Below are positions 36,618-44,815 of a stretch of DNA of 47,353 nt, one piece after another; the stretch's first letter is position 1, and every line of letters begins with the position of its first letter. The stretch is from contig NZ_AHZV01000258.1 of NCBI RefSeq assembly GCF_000250735.1, positions 1-47,353 of the forward strand, written 5' to 3'. The DNA comes from Anaerophaga thermohalophila str. Valhall (GTDB lineage: Bacteria > Bacteroidota > Bacteroidia > Bacteroidales > Marinilabiliaceae). The position numbers were made by a program, and so were the translations under genes. Under the pieces are notes generated by a model, which was not told the DNA's origin, did not search any database, and saw only the letters and a list, made by a program, of their open reading frames with translations.

Positions 36618-39554
36618 TCACACCCCCCTCGGGTCAGCCTGCAACGGCAAAGCTGCCATCTTTTCTACCTCTACGGAGGGCTGTCCGAACTCACTGACAA
36701 TTTTCCCCAGAATCAGATAAACGCCGTTTCCGGTGAATGGCCACTGCTTCAGAACCTGTGGAAAATGAACGGTGTCGAAAAATTCACCGTTGGCATCGAT
36801 GAAAGTGGCAAAGTGCATGATTTGATGGTTGACGGTTCGTACATATTTTATGGTGACCAGTTGTCCTGCCATGCGCACCCGGCGACCAATATTTTGCTCC
36901 AGGTCGCGGGCTCGGAGCTCACCACGAAACGATGTTTTCAGCATATCGAAAAAGGAACTTCCCACGGGAAATCCCAGCAGTTCTATTTCATCGTAAGCAT
37001 CTTCGATACGTTGTTGTTCGAAGCGGGGCATCCGGTAGTCGGGCGATTTAAGCGAAAACAGGCGGGGCAGCTTTTTTTTCTTTTTCTCGCCCGACAAAAG
37101 CAGGTGGGCCTGCCACAACAGTTCGGGTTTGCTCTTGCCGGTAAAGCGAAAAGCACCAAGGCGTATGAGAAGTATTAGTTGTTCGCGGCTGATGCCTGTG
37201 CGTTTGATGAAATCTTCCAGATTCTGATAAGTGCCGTTGCGCTGCCTTTCTTCAATGAAGTTCAGGATGGTTTTTGTCTCCAGATCGTTTACATGTACAA
37301 ACCCCAGGAAGATGTCCTTCCCCGATATTGAAGTGGCGTATTGACCGCGGTTTACGCATGGCAGGTGAATATTGGCCCCCCATCGTCGTGCTTCATTCAC
37401 ATAGAGCCACGTGGAATAAAATCCGCCAAAATTATTGATTACTGCCACCATAAATTCCAGCGGATAGCGGGCCTTCAGGTATAAACTCTGAAAACTCTCC
37501 ACGGCATAGGATGCTGAGTGGGCTTTTGAAAAAGAGTAACCTGCAAACGACTCAATTTGTCGCCATACTTCCGACGTTAGAGCTTGCGGATAACCACGCT
37601 GCCGGCAATTTTCGAAAAATTTATTGACAATGGCCTGAAAAGCCGCTTTGGAACGGTATTTTCCGCTCATGGCGCGGCGCAATACATCGGCATCGGCCAG
37701 GTCGAGTCCGGCAAAATGGTGACACACTTTAATGACATCTTCCTGGTAAACCATCACTCCGTAGGTTTCGCTGAGCTGTTCCTTCAGTATCGGGTGAGCA
37801 TATTCAAACCCTTCGGGATTGTGAAACCGCCGTATGTATTCCCGCATCATACCTGATTTTGCTACGCCCGGCCGGATGATGGAGCTGGCAGCCACAAGCG
37901 TCAGATAATCATCGCAACGTAGTTTTTTAAGCAATCCCCGCATGGCCGGACTTTCGATGTAAAAACATCCCGTTGTTTCACCCTTTCTGAGAAGTTCCCT
38001 GACCTGTTTGTCTTTCTTAAATTTCTCTACCTGGTGCATGTCGATTTCTTCTCCGTGATTTTCTTGCACGATTTCGATGCAATCGCGGATGTGTCCGATG
38101 CCCCGCTGGGAGAGAATGTCAAATTTTTCAAAACCGATGTCTTCGGCGGTGTACATGTCCCACTGGGTTGTCGGAAATCCTTTTGGTGGCATGTCCAGTG
38201 CGGTATAGTCGGTAATGGGAGCATCCGAAATAAGAATGCCGCCGGCATGAATGGTGCGCAGATTGGGAAAACCGGCCATCTGTTGTCCCATTTGAAGGAT
38301 TGTTTTTCCGACTGTGTCCGGTTCAAAGCCTGCCGGACGGGCCACCAACTGGTCAATTTCTTCTTTCGGCAGTCCGTACACCTTTCCCAGTTCACGAATG
38401 GCTGCCCGTGCCTGAAAGGTGGAGACAGCACCCAGTAGCGCCGTGTGCGCATTACCATAGCGTTTGAAAATGTAATTCTGAACTTCATCGCGCTCACGCC
38501 AGGAGTAATCAATGTCAAAATCGGGCGGAGAGGTGCGTTTGGGATTCAGGAAGCGTTCAAAGTAGAGATTTAATTCAATCGGATCCACATCGGTTATTTT
38601 CAGGCAATAGGCAACCACACTGTTGGCGCCACTGCCCCGTCCCACATGATAAAATCCACGGGAGAGGGAATACCTGATGATGTCCCACACAATCAGGTAA
38701 TAAGCTGCAAAACCCATTTTACTGATGATTGAAAGTTCCTTTTCCACTCTTTGGCGAGCCACCGAATTGTTGTTCCCATACCGCTGCCGGAGGCCGTCCA
38801 TTGCCAGTTGGGCGAGCAGAAGCTCATCATCACGACGGCTGCCTGTGTAGGTTTGTTTGTTTTTACTGCCTTTGAAGTCGAAGTCAAAAGAGAGCCGGCT
38901 TAACAGGTTATCTGTTGTTTTTACGATTTCGGGACGGTCGGCGAAAGCTTTCATCAGTTTTGCCGGTGGCACCATCCAGTCGTAAGGAGATGCCACGTCA
39001 TCGGGAGTCAGACGGTCGAGCAGAGTGTTTCGGTCAATGGCTCTCAGGTGGCGGTGCAGTTCCATCCCCCGGCGATTGGCAAAAACCACCGGTTGCCAGA
39101 TGAGAAGACGATCCTGACGGTTTCGCCAGGGAGATGTAAGCAATTGCTTTAGTTGAAAATGACGGATACCGATGTATTCATTGTCGTTCAATTCGGACGG
39201 CTGCCGGCTGCCCCAGGGCCATACTATAAAAGCATTTTCAAAAGCGGGTGGCTTATCGGGGAAGGGTAATCCCTGCAGGCGGTAATGACTTAAAAAACGG
39301 TTTAACTCGCCAAACCCTTTGAAGTTTTTTGCAATGCCGGTATAAAGCCATTTGTTGTCGTTTCGAAACTCGATGCCCGCCATCGGGGTAATGTTGTTTT
39401 CGCGACACGCTTTTACAAATTCAAAAATACCGGTTGTGTTATTGATATCGGTAAGAATAAGTGCACTAATGCCCTGCTCTGCAGCCCTGGCTGCCAGCTC
39501 TTCGGGGGAGAGAGTCCCGAAGCGGAGACTGTAGGATGAATTACCAATTATCAA
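36618..39554 (-). CDS. DNA polymerase III alpha subunit, DnaE2/ImuC-like (5' end remodelled)
   Basis: The 978-residue protein has an N-terminal PHP domain, the C-family polymerase core with GRGSGANSVVAYCL and catalytic aspartates in PPDFDIDYSW (Asp345, Asp347), a helix-hairpin-helix region and a C-terminal OB fold (RVRMAGQLVTIKYV). The length and the nearby dinB match the error-prone translesion cassette of Bacteroidota, not the replicative DnaE. The start is abnormal: no ATG is available, and the frame opens at TTG (39554) right after a TAA inside a 14-bp tandem repeat. The expected beginning (Met, then an H-x-H PHP metal motif before YSLRFGTLSPEEL) is replaced by MIIGNSS. Translation efficiency and PHP integrity are therefore doubtful; the core is intact. 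Confidence 0.88.
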   Translation of the reverse strand: MIIGNSSYSLRFGTLSPEELAARAAEQGISALILTDINNTTGIFEFVKACRENNITPMAGIEFRNDNKWLYTGIAKNFKGFGELNRFLSHYRLQGLPFPDKPPAFENAFIVWPWGSRQPSELNDNEYIGIRHFQLKQLLTSPWRNRQDRLLIWQPVVFANRRGMELHRHLRAIDRNTLLDRLTPDDVASPYDWMVPPAKLMKAFADRPEIVKTTDNLLSRLSFDFDFKGSKNKQTYTGSRRDDELLLAQLAMDGLRQRYGNNNSVARQRVEKELSIISKMGFAAYYLIVWDIIRYSLSRGFYHVGRGSGANSVVAYCLKITDVDPIELNLYFERFLNPKRTSPPDFDIDYSWRERDEVQNYIFKRYGNAHTALLGAVSTFQARAAIRELGKVYGLPKEEIDQLVARPAGFEPDTVGKTILQMGQQMAGFPNLRTIHAGGILISDAPITDYTALDMPPKGFPTTQWDMYTAEDIGFEKFDILSQRGIGHIRDCIEIVQENHGEEIDMHQVEKFKKDKQVRELLRKGETTGCFYIESPAMRGLLKKLRCDDYLTLVAASSIIRPGVAKSGMMREYIRRFHNPEGFEYAHPILKEQLSETYGVMVYQEDVIKVCHHFAGLDLADADVLRRAMSGKYRSKAAFQAIVNKFFENCRQRGYPQALTSEVWRQIESFAGYSFSKAHSASYAVESFQSLYLKARYPLEFMVAVINNFGGFYSTWLYVNEARRWGANIHLPCVNRGQYATSISGKDIFLGFVHVNDLETKTILNFIEERQRNGTYQNLEDFIKRTGISREQLILLIRLGAFRFTGKSKPELLWQAHLLLSGEKKKKKLPRLFSLKSPDYRMPRFEQQRIEDAYDEIELLGFPVGSSFFDMLKTSFRGELRARDLEQNIGRRVRMAGQLVTIKYVRTVNHQIMHFATFIDANGEFFDTVHFPQVLKQWPFTGNGVYLILGKIVSEFGQPSVEVEKMAALPLQADPRGV

Positions 39555-39568
39555 TTACCAATTATCAA
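39541..39568. repeat. 14-bp tandem repeat (two copies, heptad-based) at the dnaE2 start
   Basis: TTACCAATTATCAA occurs twice in a row (39541-39554, 39555-39568), itself two heptads TTAYCAA. It covers the start of the dnaE2-like frame and lies next to the stop of the four-helix-bundle pseudogene. Similar heptads occur at 40125-40163. Confidence 0.85.
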
Positions 39569-39934
39569 TGATTGTTGATTCGGGTGGTTTTGATGATTGA
39601 CAAAAAGATACGTCCTATTTCGTCGGCATCTTCATGGAGCGTTGCATATTTTGAATCATCTAATAGTTTCACTGCCTTTAATAACTTTAGCCAGAATTGA
39701 GTCTCTAACGTTTCTTTGTAGGCAATGCTGATTTTATTAGAGAAGTCATTTCCTGAAATAGCTCCGTTTGCTTCAGCCAGATTTGCTCCGATGGATGTTC
39801 CGCTTTTCAATAATTGTCTGGCCAAATCAAATTCCTTTTTTTCTGATTTTAACCATTTGCAATAGGTATATACTCTTATTGCAAACTCTTATTGCAAAAT
39901 CAAAAGCTTTTTGATGGACTACATTTTCTTTCAT
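39565..39934 (-). pseudogene. Four-helix-bundle (S23-type) protein gene broken by a 13-bp duplication
   Basis: Read from ATG at 39934 the frame gives MKENVVHQKAFDFAIRV and then shifts. The cause is a perfect 13-bp tandem duplication, CTCTTATTGCAAA at 39873-39885 and 39886-39898 on the plus strand. Removing one copy restores VYTYCKWLKSEKKEFDLA joined to RQLLKSGTSIGANLAEA, the standard family sequence, through to IFLSIIKTTR at the C-terminus. The intact gene would encode about 118 residues. The family is cytoplasmic and of unknown function. It lies between dinB and dnaE2, with a MITE 15 bases upstream of its start. Confidence 0.85.
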
Positions 39935-39949
39935 GATTTTTTAATTTTT

Positions 39950-40116
39950 AATTGTCTGTCCATAAAATACCACTTGCTGCGTTACGCTTGCCGCCAAAAT
40001 CCTCATTTACGATTAGTAAACTGCGGTTTTGGCGGCTTCGCAAGCCTTACAATTGGCACTTTCTGAACAGACACACATCTTGTGAAAATTTTTACGAGTT
40101 TATAGATGAGCACTAA
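39950..40116. mobile_element. MITE-like palindromic element, family 1, copy C
   Basis: The left part reads TTGTCTGTCCATAAAATACC and the right end is the reverse complement of TTAGTGCTCATCTATAAA. The interior is nearly identical to copy A. It sits between dinB and the four-helix-bundle pseudogene, inside what is usually a dinB-dnaE2 operon. Confidence 0.78.
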
Positions 40117-40124
40117 TTAAATTA

Positions 40125-40163
40125 ATTGATCATTGATCATTGATAACTGATCATTGATAATTG
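40125..40163. repeat. Heptanucleotide repeat tract (ATTGATM)
   Basis: Successive 7-mers ATTGATC, ATTGATC, ATTGATA, ACTGATC, ATTGATA occupy 40125-40159, running up to the stop codon of dinB. They are related to the TTAYCAA heptads at 39541-39568 read on the other strand. Confidence 0.8.
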
Positions 40164-41306
40164 TTAAACCGCTCTTCCAACAGCCCCGACCCCAAACCGA
40201 TGGCGTACATAGTCCAGCGTTCTGTACAGCTGTACCTGCCGGGGGGTATCATCAAAAAGGTCGAGTTGCGGGGCACCACTTACCAGATGGGATAATCTTA
40301 CGCCAATCAGGCGTATTCTGACACGGCGTGTGTAGAGCCGCTTCAGCAAATCTTTGGCAACCGGGATCAGCAGGTGATCAAACGATGTGTAAGGCACCAT
40401 TTTTTGAAGGGTTCGGGTATCAAAATCACTGTATCTGATTTTTACGGATATGCATCCTGTCAGTTTCTCGCCGGCGCGTAACTGGTAAGCCAGTTTTTCG
40501 GTCATTTTGATAACGTGGGCTGTTAATATCTTCATATCTCCCGTATCCTGATCGAAGGTGCGTTCACTGCTGATGGATTTTCGTTCGGTGTAAGGTTCTA
40601 CCGGGGTAGGGTCAATGCCGTTGGCCCGTTGCCAGATGACAATGCCGTTTTTCCCGAGGGCATGGCGTAACATTTCAGGAGGCATATTACCCAGGGTTTC
40701 GATGCGATCGATTCCCATGGAACGCAGCAGCTTGTAAGTGGCTGGTCCGATCATGGGAATTTTACGGATGGACAGGGGCCACAGAAACGGGCGTACTTCA
40801 TTGAAAAGCACCTGTTTTTCACCGTTTGGTTTGGCCTCGCCTGTGGCAATTTTCGAAACGGTTTTATTAACAGACAGACCAAAAGAGATGGGCAATCCGG
40901 TTTCGCGCATGATTTTGTTACGCAATTCCCGGCTCCATTTCAGGCATCCGAAGAAACGATCCATGCCGGTAAGGTCCAGGTAATGCTCGTCAATCGAAGC
41001 CTTCTCGTAAAGCGGCGCCGATTCATCGATAATTTGGGTAACCATGCGTGAGTAGCGGCTGTATTCTTCCATATCGCCACGAACATAGAATGCATGCGGG
41101 CAAAGTCGCCTGGCCAGTTTCATTGGCATGGCCGAATGCACACCAAAACGCCGCGCTTCGTAGCTGCAGGCTGCTACCACTCCCCGGTCGGACATGCCGC
41201 CGACAATGACAGGCATTCCCTGAAGGCGACTGTTGAGCAATCGTTCTACCGAAACAAAAAATGAGTCCAGGTCGAAATGTACAATGTGCCGATTATCAAG
41301 ATTCAT
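40164..41306 (-). CDS. dinB: DNA polymerase IV (Y-family translesion polymerase)
   Basis: The 380-residue protein shows the Y-family palm motifs HFDLDSFFVSVERLL (Asp12) and YEKASIDEHYLDLTG (Asp106, Glu107), the helix-hairpin-helix thumb segment IRKIPMIGPATYKLLRSMGI and a C-terminal little-finger domain. It should bypass lesions in the cytoplasm with low fidelity. The C-terminus ends ...RHRFGVGAVGRAV and lacks an obvious clamp-binding extension. It is oriented toward the dnaE2-like gene and was probably once in a direct operon with it. A 15-bp palindrome lies 40 bases upstream of the start. Confidence 0.94.
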   Translation of the reverse strand: MNLDNRHIVHFDLDSFFVSVERLLNSRLQGMPVIVGGMSDRGVVAACSYEARRFGVHSAMPMKLARRLCPHAFYVRGDMEEYSRYSRMVTQIIDESAPLYEKASIDEHYLDLTGMDRFFGCLKWSRELRNKIMRETGLPISFGLSVNKTVSKIATGEAKPNGEKQVLFNEVRPFLWPLSIRKIPMIGPATYKLLRSMGIDRIETLGNMPPEMLRHALGKNGIVIWQRANGIDPTPVEPYTERKSISSERTFDQDTGDMKILTAHVIKMTEKLAYQLRAGEKLTGCISVKIRYSDFDTRTLQKMVPYTSFDHLLIPVAKDLLKRLYTRRVRIRLIGVRLSHLVSGAPQLDLFDDTPRQVQLYRTLDYVRHRFGVGAVGRAV

Positions 41307-41345
41307 ACATCGATTTTGATTATTAATTAATCTTCCAGATGATTA

Positions 41346-41360
41346 CAATTTAATAAATTG
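41346..41360. promoter_or_regulatory. 15-bp perfect palindrome upstream of dinB
   Basis: CAATTTAATAAATTG is a perfect inverted repeat with a single central base, 40 bases upstream of the dinB start. Because dinB is commonly under LexA control, this could be an SOS operator, but I do not know the LexA box for this organism. Confidence 0.3.
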
Positions 41361-41514
41361 ATGTGAAAAAGAAAAATTTATGTGCATTCAGGTGGGAAGA
41401 ATAAGCGTGTGCAAGTTGCTTCGGGGTTATCGATTGGAAGTATATTTCTCGTCAACCGGCCATTTTCGGTTCTTGCTTTCCGCCTGTTAATGCTTCCGCC
41501 GGATACGATTAATA

Positions 41515-41572
41515 CGATTAACTTAATCGGTTCTTTCGATTAAGGCTTTCGTAAGTTTTGATTAACTTAATC
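41515..41572. promoter_or_regulatory. Two copies of a GATTAACTTAATC palindrome
   Basis: CGATTAACTTAATCG at 41515-41529 and GATTAACTTAATC at 41560-41572 are perfect palindromes sharing 13 bases, with centres 44 bases apart. A looser CGATTAA half lies between them. A dimeric regulator could bind both sites on one DNA face. Confidence 0.35.
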
Positions 41573-41723
41573 GATCGAAAACGATGCACCGGCAGGGAAA
41601 TGAGCGGATGAGAATCCCCTAAATCCATCCTCCCCGATTCCGGTGGGGGGCTTCGCTTCTCGTCTCCGACGAGTCATTTTTTTAATGTTTTGCTATTTCA
41701 ATAGTCAGTTAAAAAAAGCCTAA

Positions 41724-41747
41724 ACGCAGAGCCGCAATGACGCAAAG
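41724..41747. repeat. Octanucleotide repeat, three units
   Basis: ACGCAGAG, CCGCAATG and ACGCAAAG follow one another. Similar octads are, from memory, scattered widely in intergenic DNA of this phylum. Confidence 0.5.
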
Positions 41748-41812
41748 TTTTTATTATGAGAGAGTTGTGATTTGCACCATTAATTATGTAAACAATTAAT
41801 TACCAGATATCT

Positions 41813-41833
41813 GCAGAAGTTTAACGGAGTATT
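41813..41833 (+). promoter_or_regulatory. Second copy of the 21-bp motif, upstream of GH3
   Basis: GCAGAAGTTTAACGG followed by AGTATT matches 34181-34201 at 20 of 21 positions. It lies 197 bases before the GH3 start codon. Confidence 0.35.
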
Positions 41834-42030
41834 GTATTTTTAACCTTTCAATAGAACGCCATAATTTTTATATCTTTATTAGTGGCAATGTTCCGTTCGA
41901 TCTCGTAACTGACTGTAAATTATCTGTTTGAAATTAAATGTCTCTGTCTGTTAAGGTGCAGGATATCAAGGTTACACGGATCATCTATTGAGCGAGGTTA
42001 ATCAATCCAAACAACTAAAATCATAATATC

Positions 42031-44211
42031 ATGAAAAAAACTCTATGGCTATTAATGGCTTTTGCCTTTTCGTTTTCATTAAAAGCACAGGAAGATTGTT
42101 CCTTCAGAGATCCGGATATCTCATTGGATGAGAGGGCGGAATGTATTGTAAGGCAGCTGACCGTTGAAGAAAAAGTAAATCAGCTGATGAATGCCACTCC
42201 TGCAGTTGACCGGCTGGAGATACCGGAATACGACTGGTGGAATGAGTGTTTACACGGTGTAGCCCGTGCCGGAAGAGCCACGGTTTTTCCGCAGGCTATT
42301 GGTATGGCAGCTACATGGGATACCACGCTGGTGTACCGCGTTGGAGATGCCATTAGTACAGAGGCCCGGGCCAAATACAATGTATTTTCGAAACATGGTT
42401 ATCGCGGACAATATAAGGGATTGACCTTCTGGACGCCCAATGTCAATATTTTCAGAGACCCCCGCTGGGGACGCGGTCAGGAAACTTATGGTGAAGACCC
42501 GTTTCTGACCTCCAGAATTGGTGTGTCGTTTGTAAAAGGATTGCAGGGGAATCATCCCAAATATCTGAAAGTGGCCGCTTTGGCTAAGCATTATGCCGTT
42601 CACAACGGACCCGAAGCATTGCGACATGAATTCGATGCGAAAGTCAGCATGAAAGATTTGTGGGAAACTTATCTGCCAGCCTTCGAAGCTTTGGTTAAAG
42701 AGGCCGGGGTGGAAGGTGTAATGGGGGCGTATAATCGAACCAACGGCGATCCCTGTTGTGCACACCCTTATCTGATGCAGGAAGTACTCCGTGAAAAATG
42801 GGGATTTGACGGATATTATGTTTCCGATTGTGGCGCCATCATGGATTTTTATACCGGGCACAAAATTGTGGATACGCCGGAAGAAGCTGCAGCAATGGCT
42901 CTTAATGCCGGATGTAACCTGAATTGTGGAGACACTTATGCTTCGTTGTTAAAGTCTCTCGAAAAAGGCCTGACAACGGAAGAAGAAATTGACAGGTCGG
43001 TGAAACAATTATTTAAAACACGTCTTCGATTGGGACTTTTTGCGCCCGAAGGCGCTGTGCCGTATGATACGATTAGTACTGACGTGATACGCTCAAAAGA
43101 GCATCAGAAACTGGCACTTGAAGCAGCCAGAAAGTCTGTTGTACTTCTGAAAAATGAAGCAAACACACTTCCGGTTGCCAGGGATGTCAAAAAAGTTTAT
43201 GTAACAGGCCCGACGGCTACTCACGTGCAGGCATTACTGGCCAATTATTACGGCGTCAGCGAGGATATGACCACCATTCTTGAAGGCATTGTCGGAAAAG
43301 TGAGTCCGCAAACGTCTGTTCAATACAGGCAGGGGGCTTTGTTGTATGAAGCCAACCGTAACACCATGGATTGGTTTTCGGGGGCAGCAGCCAGTGCCGA
43401 TGTGACGGTAGCGTGCCTGGGGATATCTCAGCTAATTGAAGGTGAAGAAGGTGAGGCTATTGCTTCAGAACATAGAGGTGACCGGGAACGTACCAGACTG
43501 CCACAAAACCAGATCGATTTTTTGAAGCGAATTCGTGCCAGTGCAAAGAAACTGGTGGTTGTTATTACTTCGGGAAGTGCCATTTCACTCCCTGAGATTT
43601 ATGATATGGCCGATGCCTTACTTTATGTATGGTACCCCGGCGAACAAGGCGGGAAAGCCGTTGCCGATGTGCTTTTTGGCGATGCTGTTCCATCCGGTCG
43701 TCTGCCTGTAACAGTTGTTAAATCGGTAGATGATCTGCCTCCTTACGAGAATTATGATATGAAAGGCAGAACTTACCGGTATATGGAAGTTTCGCCTCAG
43801 TTTCCGTTTGGATTCGGACTCTCATATACCGATTTTACTTACAGTAATTTGACTTTGGAGAGCAACAAAGTAAAATCAGGAGAGTCGGTGAGACTTAGCT
43901 TCGATTTAACCAACGAAGGCGAATATGATGCCGATGAGGTTGTACAGTTCTATATTACCGATGTAGAAGCATCCGTTAATGTTCCCAAACAATCGTTGAT
44001 TGGTTTTAAAAGAGTTGGCCTGGCCGCAGGAGAAAGCACAAAGATCGAATTTACTGTTACCCCGAATATGATGAAGATAGTGGACAATAATGGTGAGAAA
44101 ATACTGGAGCCTGGGGAATTTAAAATCTATATTGGCGGATCAAGTTATTCGGAAGTGAACGATGAACTTGGTGCTGTTGAAGGTTTAACAGGTCGTTTTG
44201 AAGTGTTGTAA
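42031..44211 (+). CDS. GH3 family beta-xylosidase/beta-glucosidase
   Basis: The 726-residue protein has a signal peptide (MKKTLWLLMAFAFSFSLKAQ). The GH3 N-terminal TIM-barrel domain opens with YDWWNECLHGVARAGRATVFPQAIG, a pattern typical of the beta-xylosidase branch. The nucleophile is Asp266 in GYYVSDCGAIMDFY. The GH3 C-terminal alpha/beta sandwich follows, with SVVLLKNEANTLPV and WYPGEQGGKAVADVLFGDAVPSGRLPVT, and then a fibronectin III-like domain (FGFGLSYTDFTYSNLTL...LIGFKRVGLAAGES). Expected role is release of terminal beta-D-xylose, or glucose, from short oligosaccharides in the periplasm. It is a single gene; an upstream motif is shared with the GH2 gene at 34533. Confidence 0.93.
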   Translation: MKKTLWLLMAFAFSFSLKAQEDCSFRDPDISLDERAECIVRQLTVEEKVNQLMNATPAVDRLEIPEYDWWNECLHGVARAGRATVFPQAIGMAATWDTTLVYRVGDAISTEARAKYNVFSKHGYRGQYKGLTFWTPNVNIFRDPRWGRGQETYGEDPFLTSRIGVSFVKGLQGNHPKYLKVAALAKHYAVHNGPEALRHEFDAKVSMKDLWETYLPAFEALVKEAGVEGVMGAYNRTNGDPCCAHPYLMQEVLREKWGFDGYYVSDCGAIMDFYTGHKIVDTPEEAAAMALNAGCNLNCGDTYASLLKSLEKGLTTEEEIDRSVKQLFKTRLRLGLFAPEGAVPYDTISTDVIRSKEHQKLALEAARKSVVLLKNEANTLPVARDVKKVYVTGPTATHVQALLANYYGVSEDMTTILEGIVGKVSPQTSVQYRQGALLYEANRNTMDWFSGAAASADVTVACLGISQLIEGEEGEAIASEHRGDRERTRLPQNQIDFLKRIRASAKKLVVVITSGSAISLPEIYDMADALLYVWYPGEQGGKAVADVLFGDAVPSGRLPVTVVKSVDDLPPYENYDMKGRTYRYMEVSPQFPFGFGLSYTDFTYSNLTLESNKVKSGESVRLSFDLTNEGEYDADEVVQFYITDVEASVNVPKQSLIGFKRVGLAAGESTKIEFTVTPNMMKIVDNNGEKILEPGEFKIYIGGSSYSEVNDELGAVEGLTGRFEVL

Positions 44212-44248
44212 TCATATCCGAAATAAATGCCCGTTTACAGATTGTAAA

Positions 44249-44318
44249 TTAGTGTTTGCCCATAAAGTCCCATTTGCTGTTTTACGCTTGCAGCTGGCAC
44301 TTTATGGGCAGACACTAA
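44249..44318. mobile_element. 70-bp deletion derivative of the family 1 MITE (copy D1)
   Basis: TTAGTGTTTGCCCATAAAGT at the left and the reverse complement of TTAGTGTCTGCCCATAAAGT at the right enclose only 30 bases. It directly abuts copy D2 at 44319. Confidence 0.75.
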
Positions 44319-44487
44319 TTAGTGCCTGTCTATAAAGTAGGGAAAGTTTCCTACTTATCATGTGTCTGTTCAGAAAGTGTCATTTACAAGGCTTGCGAAG
44401 CCGCCAAAAACGCAGTTTACTTTTCGTAAATGAGTATTTTGGCGGCAAGCGTAACACAGTAAATGGCACTTTATGGACAGACACTAA
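44319..44487. mobile_element. MITE-like palindromic element, family 1, copy D2 (inverted)
   Basis: The 169-bp element begins TTAGTGCCTGTCTATAAAGT and ends with the reverse complement of TTAGTGTCTGTCCATAAAGT. It is inverted relative to copies A-C and its termini are well preserved, so it is the best copy for defining the ends. Confidence 0.82.
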
Positions 44488-44815
44488 TTATACCTGAATT
44501 TTTGCAGGCAAACGGCTGCTTGTTTGCAAAAATTTGGATTATAGTATTTCATCATACAATAGATCGTCAGATTACTGATTTAATTTGTCCGATTTATTGG
44601 AGTAATATTTCCCGCTTTATTCTCCATGCCCCATTCTCCATGCCCCATTCTCCATGCCCCATGCTCTATGCCCCATGCTCTATGCCCCATGCTCTATCTT
44701 CTGCCTTTCGGCGACTTTTCTCCAACAATCCCTTGTTTGGTTAAGATCGAACTACAGATACTTTTACTTTTTCTTCCAAAAAATTCCGATTTTTACAGCT
44801 TAATTTTCTTCATAT
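44488..44815. other. Intergenic region upstream of the AEC permease
   Basis: Apart from the heptad repeat at 44622-44697 I see no gene or clear signal here. Confidence 0.5.
44622..44697. repeat. 14-bp tandem repeat (double CTCCATG/CCCCATK heptad), about 5.4 copies
   Basis: CTCCATGCCCCATT occurs twice, followed by CTCCATGCCCCATG, then two copies of CTCTATGCCCCATG and a partial CTCTAT. Each 14-mer is two heptads, the same unit as at 5072-5148. Confidence 0.9.

Larger units (their letters stand above)
41307..42030. other. Intergenic region between dinB and GH3
   Basis: The 724-base gap between divergent genes has no coding sequence I can support. It holds several palindromes (41346-41360, 41515-41529, 41560-41572), a short octanucleotide repeat (41724-41747) and the motif shared with the GH2 upstream region (41813-41833). 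Confidence 0.7.

Noticed and set aside
44249-44487. Complete insertion sequence in the GH3-AEC gap
   Set aside because: Only terminal repeats and palindromic interior are present; there is no transposase frame of useful length.
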